Numbered from the stretch's first letter, positions 10,946-21,216 are shown. The stretch: 64,000 nucleotides of DNA from Tretioscincus oriximinensis (GCA_022410635.1 JAJVDF010000497.1:388218-452217), one strand, 5' to 3'. Translations and numbers: made by a program. The notes: generated by a model not told the origin, from the letters alone.

Positions 10946-12829
10946 TACTTATTCTGTGTTTGAAGGGGCATGGAGTGTTCTCCCTCACCCAGTCCACAGA
11001 CTGGGGCACTCAAACACCTAAGTGTCTTTAGAACACTGTGATAAAATGCATGCATCTCAGATTCCTCTAGGAATTGACCTACTTTATATCTACTTTAAAA
11101 GAACTCCTGGTAATTTACTTATCCAGTTTACAGCCAGATTGCTTTTGAATTATACTGACCATGGATGATTTCTGTGACTATTTCCAGTCTATTGTAAAGG
11201 TGGCACCAGATGAAGTTTCCATTGATTGCTACATGTTCTCTTAGTAGTGGGCTTCTGGGACCATGAAACATGCAGTTCTGCTGCTCATGTTACTCCCATT
11301 CATTGTCTCAGTCAAGTGCAGCTCCTTAATGCATCCCATGTGGATGCAGGGTGAAGCTGCATTCAGAATAACAAAAAAGACATCCAGTAAGAGCTTGGAC
11401 AATGGCATACAATCCTTTAAATTTCCAATAATCTCCAAAACCTGAAAACTACCCTTGGCAAATACCTCTAATAGCACTTTTCACTTTCCTGAAATAACAA
11501 TGGCAGTGGCAATTTACTTGTTCCATTTTTCCTCACTCCCAAATTGTAGTGCTGGACAGAAAATGATCATTTCCTGTCCAATACTTAACTATGCTCTGTG
11601 AAAACTTCAAAGCTGTGGAAGGCTTCAAAGACTCTGGATTATACTGTCTGGAGAATACTGTCCATGTATATGGCATGCCTCCAAACCTAGTGATGAAATT
11701 ATTGGATTTTCCCCACAAATCACTTTTTTCTGTCTGTGAACATTCAACCATGAGTCTCCAGTAGATCAAATCCAGGGGAGAGTCTACAACGTTCCTAGCA
11801 ATTAGCTCTACTGTAAAGGGGAATTCTTGCTTGAGTTCTTTTCGTAAAACTTATCTGAGCTTTTACACAAGCACTTGGGATTTTATACTGGGGTTTTTTC
11901 AAACATTTTGGCAGTACGTTATCATGTCCCTGCTTAGGCTTCCCCTCTTGAGGGTAATTTTACAATATTCTTTCATTCTTCCTTCATAGTACTTATTTCC
12001 ATTGTTGTTACCTTCTTCCAGTTTAAATGATTTTTTATAGCCATCTGGGCAACAATATAGATGACTTCCAGATGGTCCTTTTATTGCTTAATCAGTATGC
12101 TGATATTTCTCACCAGGTAACACAATTTTGCTCAGTGGCCATAAAATCTAGGAAATTGTAAGTTAGTAATGTTGCAATTTGCTGTATCATGCCAAATAAT
12201 TTATCTTATTCAACTTATCCACATATATTCAGAAACAATAAACACAACACAATAAACTGAGTTATAAAAATAGTTATTTTTTACTGCAAATAAATAATTA
12301 TTTGTAGTGACTAATTTGAACCACAAATAATTTTTTGCAGGTTAAATTTGTGTTGCATTGGCCTCACTAGGTTGTTATATAAACTGACATATTTTGGGTT
12401 TTGGAGTCCATGATCTGGATCATAGGTTTACTGGGAAAACCAACTATCAAACATCTATATAGGATTATTGCAAAAAGGCTATAATGTGTCAATAGTTTTG
12501 ATGAACATACTTTAAGTATATGAACAAGTCACATTAAAACCAGTAAACCGATAAGTCAAATTATCAAGAAATTCTGGAATAAACGACAGTTGTGTGGAAA
12601 TAACCTTCAAGGCAAAATACTGCCTTGAGTTCTGAATAGTACCAAATAGAGTGAAATCATTCTGGCCCACAATTTTTAAAGTGATGCTTTAGTACATGTA
12701 ATCCAGAATTGTGCCCTCCACTAAATTATGCTACTTACCCAAGGTGCATCCAAATTAGGCTCATCTGTTCAAAAATTATAAAATAGGACATGAGTATAGC
12801 AAAAGTAATACTGAAACTTTGATAGGAGC
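10946..12829. other. No gene seen
   Basis: Repeat-poor sequence. The 60-codon frame at 11263-11445 opens with a signal-peptide-like MKHAVLLLMLLPFIV, but it overlaps an equally long antisense frame, has no further domain and no gene context. The remainder to 12.8 kb is AT-rich with no structure that I can name. Confidence 0.5.
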
Positions 12830-13000
12830 TGAACCGCATGGTACTACCTATTGCTAGGATCCTAGCATGTGGAAGCACATTAATACTACTATTGCTGGAT
12901 CCCTGTAATTAAGTGAGACAAATCCCCTATAATCACCCTAATAGCATGAGGAAAACCTCATCTGGAAGGATGCTGAGAAACAGGTTACTTTTGTTGACCA
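12830..13000 (+). repeat. Unidentified repeat family A, copy 2 (3' part)
   Basis: It shares 'ggatccctgtaattaagtga' plus gacaaatccc and the 'atagcatgaggaaaacctca' block with 29.79-29.87 kb and, more distantly, with 1.85-1.92 kb. The upstream half seen in the other copies is not evident. Confidence 0.65.
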
Positions 13001-13194
13001 GCCTGTTTCGTGAATGAGGAAATCTGTAATAAAGTAGAAATTAAACAAATTTCAGACAAAAGGAATAAAAATGAATGGGCTAGCAATCACAAGGTAGGGT
13101 TAATTGCAGGACCTAATGGGGAAAAAAGATGATATCTTTGTGTTTCTGGATGATCATCTATCAAAATATAGTACTTTATAGCGTTATGTAGATA

Positions 13195-13735
13195 CATAAT
13201 GCTCTTGACTAAACTTACCAGATTTGATTCTGGATTGTTAACTGACTAGTGGATTGGAAACAAAGAGTAGTAATGTTCAATATCATTTAATTATTCATAA
13301 ATTATATAGAAATTGGGGGTAACCATGACATAATAAAGTTTGCTGATCACATCAAATTTTTCAGGGTATTGAAAATGCAAGAACTCTAGAAGAATTTGTC
13401 AACATTGGGTATCTGGGTAATCAAGTGGCTAGTAGGTTTTACTATTAGTACAGGCCAGGTGATCAACACAAGGAAACAACCAATGCATTTCTTACAAATA
13501 GTTCAATGAAATGTATGGCAGCAACATGAAAAGGAAATTCAGAATATGATGGAAAATAAATCCGATGTGGGCAACATTGGATACGATTTTTGTCACTACA
13601 CAGAAATAATATTGTGGGACTGGAAAGAGTGCAAAAATGCAAACAGTAACCAAAATATTCAAGGAGTTAGAACATTTTTCCTCTACAAGATCAGGTTGCA
13701 GCCCTGGAAGATGGCATTGAAAAGGTGATCTGATC
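13195..13735 (+). mobile_element. CR1/L3-like LINE ORF2 fragment (reverse transcriptase end), broken
   Basis: Conceptual translation across frame breaks gives KFADHIKFF near 13340-13366. This aligns with the F-A-D-D catalytic box of CR1-type reverse transcriptases with the second Asp replaced by His. It is followed, near 13610-13735, by the region equivalent to 'LWDWKECKNAN' and 'LEHF...', which corresponds to 33.67-33.78 kb in this window. Stops and indels throughout make it a pseudogene, and the loss of the second catalytic Asp alone would abolish polymerase activity. It abuts an L2-like fragment of opposite strand. Confidence 0.7.
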
Positions 13736-13749
13736 AAGTTAATAGAGAA

Positions 13750-13880
13750 AATGGCTGTTACACCAATAAGCACCCTACCTGCAGCATTTTGCATCTGTGC
13801 TAGTTCATGGATCATTTTTAAAGAAAATCCCACATGAAAGACATTGCAGCAGAAAACTACACAGAAAACTATAAGTTTGC
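13750..13880 (-). mobile_element. L2-like LINE ORF2 fragment
   Basis: The minus strand encodes FHVGFSLKMIHELAQMQNAA followed by GRVLIG. This matches the conserved L2-type segment after the reverse transcriptase (LDYCN-L-x-GLP-x(4)-KLQ-x-VQNAAAR). It lies inside a 173-codon open frame (13492-14013) whose other parts are the antisense of the neighbouring CR1 fragment, so the long frame is not a gene. Confidence 0.75.
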
Positions 13881-13924
13881 AGCAGAAAATTATAAGATAG
13901 AAATAGGTTGTCCTGGTCAGAAGT

Positions 13925-14130
13925 ATAGAAGTACATATCCTTTTAGAAGACATTTGAAGACACACCTCTTTAACCTGGCCTGTGGCTGAAGAAATACCAT
14001 TTCCCCCACACACACTTTCAGATACTGTTTTGATATTATTTTGATATGTTAATTTTGTATTGTGTTTTTTATTGTTCGCTGCCTGAGAACTTCGGGTANA
14101 GGCAGAGTATCAGTAGAAAGAAAGAAAGAA
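13925..14130 (+). mobile_element. L2-like LINE 3' end with (GAAA)n
   Basis: The plus strand carries 'agaagacatttgaagacaca' and cctctttaacctggcc, the FRRHLKTHLFNLA-like ORF2 terminus. An AT-rich untranslated stretch follows, then 'gttcgctgcctgagaacttc' and gggtanaggcagagtat, the family's terminal hairpin region. It ends in agaaagaaagaaagaaag. Confidence 0.75.
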
Positions 14131-14439
14131 AGCTATGTTCCCAGTGGGAGAAGACCATACCACCATTATCTGCAACTCTGATAGATGAGACCATTCCTCT
14201 CAGTTTACTTGAGAGTAGACCTCGGAGTGGCTTAGGCAATGAACTGAGGTTCTAATGTAATGCAACAGAGAAAACAGTTCTTTCATATCTGCACTGCTTA
14301 CTGCTTCACATTCAAATGCAACTCAAGGTGTTAGCTTCAACCTAAGTGATTTAGGATCCTGATACTTGAAGGAATGCTTTTTCTGCTCAGACTTCCCATC
14401 AATTAAGATAATTTTTTTAGCCTTTCCTGTTATTCACTT
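14131..14439. other. No feature seen
   Basis: About 300 bases between two LINE fragments with no recognisable element. Confidence 0.4.
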
Positions 14440-14670
14440 CCCTGGAAGATATCCCTAGGGCAGTTGTCAGAGAGAGGTATTCTTTGTCATTGCCCCAAGC
14501 TTTGGAACAGCCTCCCTTTAGAAATTNTCCAGGTGCAGTCACTAATTGAGCTTCAATACCTGTTGTAAATTCACCTAATTACCCAGATTTGGTGATTAAT
14601 ATAGTCTTTTCCTGTGATTGTAAGATTTGATTTCCTACCCACTTTCTCTTTTAAATTTGTTGCTTAGATT
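14440..14670 (+). mobile_element. L2-like LINE ORF2 C-terminus and tail, decayed
   Basis: Around 14490-14550 the plus strand encodes HCPKLWNSLPLEI with a following QVQSLIE. This is the 'APKLWNSLP-x-E-(I/V)' signature of non-LTR retrotransposon C-termini. The remainder to 14670 is AT-rich 3' tail. Confidence 0.7.
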
Positions 14671-14699
14671 GTAGCATCTATTTCTTTTATTATTTTTAG

Positions 14700-14935
14700 A
14701 AACTGATCTTGTGGTTAGAGTGTCAGACTCTGGAAGTCTCCTGGTTTGATTCTGCACTCCTTCATGAAGTGAGCTGGGTGACCTTAGACTAGTGACAGTT
14801 TTTTGGAACCCCCAGCCCCACCTACTTCACAAGGTGTCTGTTGTGAAGAGAAGAACTGAAGGTCATGTAAGCCTGGATTCCCTTTGCACTGAGGAAAGCA
14901 TTTTAGCTTTAGATTGCCTTGAGAACCTAGATGAA
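14700..14935 (+). mobile_element. Sauria-type tRNA-derived SINE, near full length
   Basis: The head has an A-box-like tgtggttagagtgtcagact and a B-box-like ctggtttgattctgc, with polymerase III spacing. It continues with ctgggtgaccttagactagt and acctacttcacaaggtgtc, and ends with a diverged copy of the 'gattgccttgagaacc' 3' domain. The arrangement and landmarks are those of the squamate Sauria SINE. Divergence suggests an old insertion. Confidence 0.85.
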
Positions 14936-17099
14936 GGGATGTTTTAAAATGACATTAGGTCAGTAAAAGAATAATAACACATAACATTTGTGGGCCATCA
15001 TGTGTAAAAAAATAAAAAGTTTCTTGAAGTCCTTTGTCTAGACTTGTTCATTCTTTGCTATCACTTGAGAACTTTTGTGTTGTAACTGAAGGAGTTATTT
15101 GGTCCAGTTAAGCAACTGTGCATTAACACGATAATAATTAAACTGTTATGACTGACTAATGGACTCTGCCCAGCTATAAATGATTGTCTTGTTAGACTCT
15201 CCACACTGGAAGGTTTTCTTTATGCTTAAAATGTTAAAGGTTAAAGGGCTCTTGAAAACAATGAGTAGAATCTAGAAGCAATTACATTCTTCCCGACCCC
15301 CTGGAAACTAATCAGTGTTACAATGAAATATTGTGCCATACATGCATAAAAAAACCAATTCACTAAGTTTGTGTATTTTTAAAGTATCTGCCTCCCTATC
15401 CTAACATGTTAAGTTGCAGATGTAGCTTAGCATTAAATCTCGGTGTGTGGGTTTTTTTTTGCCTTGGTCACTCGGAATTATTCCTATCTGCTCATTGGGA
15501 CGAATGTTTCCCGCCTTTGCATTCCCCTAGGCAGAAGCAGGAATTTCAAAGGTTGTGTGCTGGGCTCCGTGTGACTATGATTTGGTGAAAACATTATCCA
15601 AAAATAGAGTTGGAATTCCAGTCACAGACCAGAAGATCTACTGGATCTGTGAAAGTAGCCTGGCATCTTTAGAGCAGTGCTACATGCCAAATGTTGTCGC
15701 ATGAATTAGGATGTCTTCTTCTCCAGGTGAGTGACCCTTTTGTGAATGGAGTCCAACTGTATCCATGTGCTACATGCTACAGAACTGTCATACAGGCAGA
15801 GGAACAGCAATTATTACACTGGTAATTTGTAAACAAAAGTGTACTGGCTAGATCATATGTAAAGTACCAGAAGGGTTGCAACTAGGTTCTGTGTTACCTG
15901 GAGTATGTCCCTCAGTTCATCTCCTGGGACTCGTGACCCTTTTACCACAACCCCCCAGTTGTGGCCCTGAGGACCAACATGTGCTGTGTTTATTGGCATT
16001 GTCTGAAATATACAACATAGTAACAAATACATTTTTGATGCAGCTCATTCCAAAGAGATTAGTCATGTGACTTCAAACTGGCTACTATTGTTTGGATTCT
16101 AAATTTCAAACCTGCATTTATCCACTGGTTTAGTGATTCACTAGACTGTGGTGAGGAAGAAAACAACATGAATCTCCTAAGCCCTTGGAGGAAAGAAAAA
16201 GTAGAAGGCTACACTAGAATTTATTCCAGGAAAGGGTTGCAATACCTAAGTTGAAAATACATCTATGCTTCAGATTAGATGCAGATATATTCTCTACATA
16301 TCTAACCTTTGAAGAGGCTATATTTGTATGTGGGCCTCCATGTTAATTCTACTGAAGAAACAGATGGTAAAAGATAATCTGCTTCTTATGAATATTTAGA
16401 ATTAAAAAGGCATATTCTGAACATAGGAACATAGGAACAGAGGAAATATTTTGTGAAAGACAGCCTTCAGTGAGGTCTGCAAATGAAAAATACATTTAGA
16501 AAAACCATAGCCAGATGGCTTAAGAAAAAGAGTCATCTGAGATTTACTCAATCTGAATTGTTATGGATCAAAGATGTGTTCCTGGCAAACAGAAACTAGT
16601 AGCTGTCTCTGAAGAACCCAATGTGTATTTCCAACAGAGAGATAAAGCCTCTGATTAGAAACAAGCACCAAAGATACAAACTAGAGGTGCTTCAGTTTGA
16701 AATTTGTATTTCTAAGCATTTTCCAGACTATTCACGTATGTAGAAAAGGTAAATACTTCCTTTGGATTGTTTCTCTTCAATGAGTTTTTATTTATTTTAC
16801 TTTATGTGACATCTCTTAANCTGACCATGCTGAAAATATCATCCAAAGAGCAGTTTTAGTTTGGGTAAATATTATCCTTCTTCTTTTCATTCATTTCATT
16901 TGGAATTTCTTGTCAGTGTGAATATAATATTCAAACCACCTTTGTAGGAAAGAGATTCTAGTACACAATTTGAAATTGTGCTTCAGCATAAGATATGAAT
17001 TTTATTCTGCAGTTTTTGGAGAGAGGTATAATGAATGAAAATCAACTTGTTCTTTCACATAAAATAATTTTTGAGCTAGTGAAAGCATCCATTCACATN
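14936..17099. other. No gene seen; small SINE-tail-like tract near 16424
   Basis: Repeat-poor DNA. The tract gaacataggaacataggaac at 16421-16440 resembles the inverted octamer-like end of squamate SINEs and LINEs, but nothing next to it confirms this. An open frame of 64 codons at 15876 has no gene-like features. Confidence 0.45.
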
Positions 17100-17197
17100 A
17101 AAGCCACATGAGTAAAAACAATACCATATGACATGTTTTCACCCAGACATAAAGAAGGTGGGCAACAAAGAACATAGACCACAGAAAGGCTAGAAAA
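17100..17197. mobile_element. Half copy of hairpin MITE family F
   Basis: Bases 17125-17193 (gacatgttttcacccagaca through accacagaaaggctaga) align with the reverse complement of the left arm of the complete hairpin at 17628-17770. One half of the element is therefore present about 500 bp upstream. Confidence 0.65.
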
Positions 17198-17239
17198 CAG
17201 TCTGGGCAAGGAGCAAATTGCTTCTGTCTAGGGAATTAT

Positions 17240-17300
17240 GAAAAGCGTATCTAATGGTTAGACACTTATCTGGTAGTGTCCTGGTTCAATTCTACACTCC
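17240..17300 (+). mobile_element. Sauria-type SINE head fragment
   Basis: An A-box-like taatggttagacacttatct and a B-box-like ctggttcaattctacactcc lie at the family's spacing. The body and tail are missing. Confidence 0.6.
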
Positions 17301-17364
17301 TTCATTAAACCAGCTTCTTTAGAACTCTCTCAGCTTTTTTGGAGAAAGGAACAAAAGCTCTGTG

Positions 17365-17412
17365 AAGAATCTTAGAGATCGACAAGAAAAAGTTAGTAGC
17401 ATAAGTCACTCT
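17365..17412 (-). mobile_element. Foldback (Penelope-like) fragment P2
   Basis: Read on the minus strand, 'tgacttatgctactaacttt' followed by ttcttgtcgatctctaag matches the core of the family at 49.8 kb. Only the segment around the putative cleavage site and the 'cttgttagtctctaag' box survives. Confidence 0.6.
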
Positions 17413-17627
17413 TAACAGAAATACAGTATAGCTTCTCAAATACATACTGAGTCTTGCCATACATGCAGTATACATACATTACAGTGGGCCTTTCCATTCT
17501 TACTTTAAGAGAATGGTTATGGGGAAATATTCACATCTGTTGGTTGCAGGGGCAGATGTTCCGGTTTTCACACTTCCCCAGAGAGAAGCCTTCTGCTCCT
17601 AGCCCCAAAGCAGAAAGTATGATGGTT

Positions 17628-17770
17628 GTATTCTAGCCTTTCTGTGTTCTACATGCTTGGTCACTCACCTCCCTTATGACTGAGTGAAAACATGTCACAT
17701 GACATTGTTCCCACTCAGTTATGGGGAAAAATGCATGCCAAGCATGTAGAACACAGAAAAGTTAGAATAC
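17628..17770. mobile_element. Hairpin MITE family F, complete palindrome
   Basis: Arms 17628-17660 and 17738-17770 are inverted repeats matching at 31 of 33 positions (core ttctacatgcttgg / ccaagcatgtagaa). Inner inverted segments (cttatgactgagtg / cactcagttatggg) extend the pairing, so almost the whole 143 bp can fold back. It has no coding capacity. The half copy at 17.1 kb shows that it is a family. Superfamily not determined. Confidence 0.8.
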
Positions 17771-17814
17771 AGCATTCATATTTCCTACCGGAATATTTCT
17801 AAAAATGATTCTGG

Positions 17815-17935
17815 ACTTCTCAAACACAATCTGCACAGAATCCAGCAAGGGGGGAATGGACTTGAGACTAACAAGAGAAAGGTAGGTGGCATGAGTTTTC
17901 AAAGACAGGTCTACTTCTTCGGATAATTGCTGCAT
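17815..17935 (-). mobile_element. Foldback (Penelope-like) fragment P3 with hammerhead-like core
   Basis: On the minus strand the order is box CCGAAGA, gtagac, ctg, tcttt, GAAA, actc, atgcca, followed by acctacctttctcttgttag and tctcaagtcc. Box 1 has one substitution and stem II is decayed relative to the family consensus. It sits directly beside family G copy 2. Confidence 0.7.
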
Positions 17936-17949
17936 AATGCTGTTTCCTC

Positions 17950-18175
17950 ATTGTGCATTTGATGTGTTGGGACAGCTGTGCTGGGAGTTTCTTGCCTTGG
18001 GAGCCTGAATATCTTTGAAAATCTCTTTGTGACGTCACTTCTGGGGTGGGAGCAGAAGTGATGTCACTCCGACACCATTTCAGGAAGCAGAGACCGGAAG
18101 TGCCCTTTCTGGAAGCAGGGGGTGGAAATGACATCATTTGTGATATCACTTCTGATTCCAGTAACCGGAAAAATC
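17950..18175 (-). repeat. Unidentified repeat family G, copy 2 (inverted)
   Basis: Reverse-complement match to 6074-6345. On the plus strand it shows tgacgtcacttctgg, gcagaagtgatgtcact, gaccggaagtgccctttctg and aatgacatcatttgtgat. These palindromic CRE-like and ETS-like sites make it CpG-richer than its surroundings. Confidence 0.65.
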
Positions 18176-18974
18176 CCAGTAAAAATTAAAGTACGAGGGT
18201 TGAGCATTTCTCATGCTTCATTTAGGGGGATTTTTTTTTTACAAAACACATAAGATTCTCATAAGACTCCCACCACTGATGTCTCCCAAGGACTGGCACA
18301 ACACTTTCAATCTTGCAGAGGTGGCTCTACTGCCACTACCATTTCAGAAAATATATTGCTTTCCTTAGCAGTATTCATTTATATACTGAATAATTTTTTA
18401 TAAAGCTTTCTTTAAAAGAAATCCTTTAAAAATAAGGGAAAAGTCAGCATATAAAAGCTTCAATCAGAACACATTAACAACTGAGTGGGCCAAGGAAGAA
18501 CTAAACGTTTGTACATAAAATTCCTATGTAAACTGATAGGCTTTCAATGTTGTAGGCATTTCACAAACAGGAAAGAGGAAGGCATTTCGAGAGAAAGGTG
18601 CTACCACTGAGAAAGCCCTTCTGTTTCAAAATGACAACACTTTGCCATCAAAATCAAAGCCAAGCACTCCCTCTTACTTTAATTCTAAAAGTAGAGGAGG
18701 ACTTTCCCATAACAGCAATAGAGTTGTTCAATTTCCAAGTGTTAAATAAAGGCATTAAAAATTGCACACTCAAGAAAGCACATGACTTCCACTGCTTTCA
18801 GCATTTTTAGCACTGGTCTTGGTCTGTTTATGTCTCTGAATTTTTACCTTGCTCTTTAACTGAAGATGTTGGTTGGATTACAACCTGCTGGGTTTAGTAA
18901 AGGCTGACAATTGATATTGTATTTCCATGATATTATATTATTAAATGCTATTTTATTAGATATCCTGTTAAGGT
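18176..18974. other. No gene seen
   Basis: AT-rich sequence. The 70-codon frame at 18598-18810 shows no domain or splice context. Confidence 0.5.
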
Positions 18975-19182
18975 ATGCTGACCAGATGACCCCTTCTGGG
19001 TGGTGGTGGTTTGAAACCCCATTTTTGGTGCCTCCCGATTTTTTCTGAGGAAAAAAAAATTCAAAAACAAACAAAAAAATTCAAAAAAATATTTTTTTGA
19101 AATAATTTTCCTCAGAAAAAACTGGGAGGCACCCCAAAACCAGGTTTTCAACCTCCCTCAAAAGGGGTCATCTGGTCAGCCT
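18975..19182. mobile_element. Hairpin MITE family H, copy 1
   Basis: The termini gctgaccagatgacccc and ggggtcatctggtcagc are perfect 17-bp inverted repeats. Inner arms (cctcccgattttttctgagg / cctcagaaaaaactgggagg) continue the fold almost to an A/T-rich centre (19051-19108). The same element is at 58000-58170. The AGGSTGACCAGATG end resembles non-autonomous hAT-like MITEs common in reptile genomes. The flanks are only weakly duplicated, so I do not claim a target site. Confidence 0.85.
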
Positions 19183-19221
19183 ATAAGGGAGAACTTTCAA
19201 ATAATCTAAAGAAGTAGACTT

Positions 19222-19280
19222 ATTATTTTTTATTTATTTTATTTATACTTATACCTCNCCCTATACCCGAAGGTCTCAGG
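19222..19280 (-). mobile_element. L2-like LINE 3' tail
   Basis: 'atttatacttatacctcncc' followed by ctatacccgaaggtctcagg is the reverse complement of the family tail seen at 14.09 kb and, in the same orientation as here, at 1.05 and 54.05 kb. Its poly-purine/AT end lies on the left. Confidence 0.7.
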
Positions 19281-19550
19281 TATATGTCTATGACTTGTCT
19301 ATGAAAGCTCATAGTGTCTACCTTTTTCTTCAAAGGAGCTAGCAGCACTTTGAGACTAACTTGAGAAAAGTGGGTAGCATAAGCTTTTGTAGACACATCT
19401 GCTAGCTCCTTTGCTGAACTTTCTACTAGACTNACATGGCTATTTCTCTGAAATTAACTACCTTTTTCTTGTTAGTCACTAAAGTGCTATGAGATTCCTT
19501 TCCTAGATTTTCCAGACCCAGACTAACACAGCTAACCCTTTGAAATCTTT
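19281..19550. mobile_element. Foldback (Penelope-like) copy P4, rearranged
   Basis: Three blocks lie in alternating orientation. 19287-19330 (+) has gacttgtct, atGAAA, gctcat and tctaccttttt. 19342-19400 (-) has the core with 'gtagcataagctttt'. 19400-19550 (+) has the 3' end with actagactnacatggctatt, then another cttgttagtcactaaagtgc and cagactaacacagct. Box 1 of the hammerhead-like motif is degraded. The alternation reflects the inverted organisation of this family or nested insertion. Confidence 0.75.
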
Positions 19551-19660
19551 CAAATCATTTGGCCTTCACAAGTGCATAATATCTCTCAGTGTATGCAAAT
19601 GTACATGTGCATAGGTATGTGAAGACATGCACATGCACAAAAATGCCCACAATGAGTGTT

Positions 19661-19786
19661 AGGCCCTGTCCACATGGGGCCTTATTCTGGGTAACATCTC
19701 GGGCTAGAGCTTGGCCATCCACATGTGGACAGCAGCCTCCTATTCTGAGGTACAGCCCAGGATAAGGCTCCGTGTGGACAGGGCCT
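19661..19786. mobile_element. Hairpin MITE family E, copy 1
   Basis: Arms 19661-19691 and 19756-19786 are 31-bp inverted repeats with 28 matches (aggccctgtccaca at the tip). A short central part contains ctagagcttggccatccaca. It is non-coding. A second, more decayed copy is at 36380-36531. Confidence 0.85.
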
Positions 19787-20838
19787 CACAGCCCTTCAAC
19801 ATTTCCCCTCTTTAATCCACTAAAGTTAAAGGGCAAGTTAGTGTGAATACTTAAACTGACATTGTGCTATCTGAGTTGACAGGTCAGGCCTTTTTGGTTT
19901 AAGAAAGTAACTTGGCCTCTCTGTGTAATTAATTTTAAGGGCACCTTGGAGGAAACCCCATCAATTGTGTGATTTCATGCCGATTTGTTTTCTCAGTGGG
20001 AGCTGCTGTTTCTTATTGGGTGGCTGAGTAGTGAGATAATCAAATTCATGTCACCTGCAAGAGGAAGCAAGAGGGAAATGTCTAAAGTTTAGGAGAAAAC
20101 AGTGTAGTCTGAACAGAATAAATGCTTCTTCACAGAGGCAAAATTGTGGACTTAATTTGTAAGTCATAATGCAGGTCAAAGAAACTCAAAACTGAATTAG
20201 CAAAGATCAGCAAAATTNGAATTCATGTTGAAGGTGTAAGCTTGCCAAAATATTATAAATGAGACCATTCCACAACATAGAGAAAACCCATGAGCAATTA
20301 ACAAGCAAAACATAAAACAATATTCGCANCACATGAGGCTAATAACTGCAAATATTTTCAATGAATGTATTTAATTAGTTGTAGTAATAATTTAACATGG
20401 ACATTTCTTCCTTATGTTTTCAGTAGTACTTTATTCTTTCGAATGCTTTGACGTTGAAAATAGTATAATTGTTATAAACATTGGCTAAGCCTTTGTTTTT
20501 AATTACATGATGCCAACAATGCAATGCTATAATGTTTACTTAGAATGTCATTTTGAGTTCAAAGAACTGTTCCATATTAAGGAATACATATTTATTGTAT
20601 TGTTCAGAAGACTCCATCTAGAAAAAGAATAAAGACCCCCACTAATCAATCATCTGTTCCTTCTAGTNGCCTATAAAAAGCTTAGAGATAGAAGAAACTG
20701 AAGCAGCATTCTTATTACTTTATACAGGAACCAAGAAATGGAAAGTAGCAGTTTTCTATTCTCAGGAATCTTTCCAGAGTCCTTCCAAAACTGCCTTAGT
20801 TGGAAGGTGACCCACTACATCCTGGATAACAAATCCCA
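19787..20838. other. No gene seen
   Basis: AT-rich sequence with no recognisable repeat or coding frame. Confidence 0.5.
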
Positions 20839-21216
20839 TTATTTAAATATATCAGTATGTTGAATGAACATGTTTTGTGTCACAAAATCCATATTGGAGT
20901 ATAAGACTGTGGGTTTTTCCAAATGGCAAATTACAGGATCATCTATCTCTCCACAGTATCTCATGCAGTAATGAGTACAAAACTGTCTGAGTACTGTAAT
21001 GGACTGCATGAAAGCCTGGCACATAAAACCTGGCAAAGTAGAGACTTTGTAGATTAGAAGTGTACGAGATCCAGGCCTACTTTCGGTCTGGGTGGTGCCT
21101 GCCAAGAAAAGCAAAACCAAGCAGAAAGTAGCAGAGCCAATGGCAGAGAAGCTGTGAGACAAAAAAATGCAAGCACGCAGGCGTGACGCTAACGGTGGGG
21201 GACCCCACCCAGCCAT
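20839..21216 (-). other. 125-codon open frame, not recognised
   Basis: The frame starts at an ATG at 21216 on the minus strand and encodes MAGWGPPPLASRLRA, a hydrophobic stretch (ATFCLVLLFLAGTT), and a Cys/His-containing segment, RQFCTHYCMRYCGEI. The first third is CpG-richer than the surroundings. It lies just downstream, on the same strand, of a DIRS-like remnant (21290-21720), so it may be part of that element or another retroelement. I find no family match by eye, and chance cannot be excluded. Confidence 0.25.

Noticed and set aside
11263..11445. Signal-peptide-like 60-codon frame (MKHAVLLLMLLPFIV)
   Set aside because: Short, overlapped by an equally long antisense frame, with no mature domain or gene context. 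Hydrophobic N-termini are common by chance in AT-rich DNA.
13492..14013. 173-codon minus-strand open frame, among the longest in the window
   Set aside because: It spans the antisense of a CR1 fragment and the sense of an L2 fragment. Only the L2 part (MIHELAQMQNAAGRV) is meaningful, so it is not one protein.
14700..14770. Possible tRNA gene from A/B-box-like sequence
   Set aside because: The boxes belong to a Sauria-type SINE, there is no cloverleaf with anticodon stem, and the same head recurs at 17.2, 24.7 and 51.5 kb.
16421..16440. Octamer-like gaacataggaacataggaac as a LINE/SINE end
   Set aside because: No adjoining body sequence of any SINE or LINE could be recognised; left as an unconfirmed fragment.
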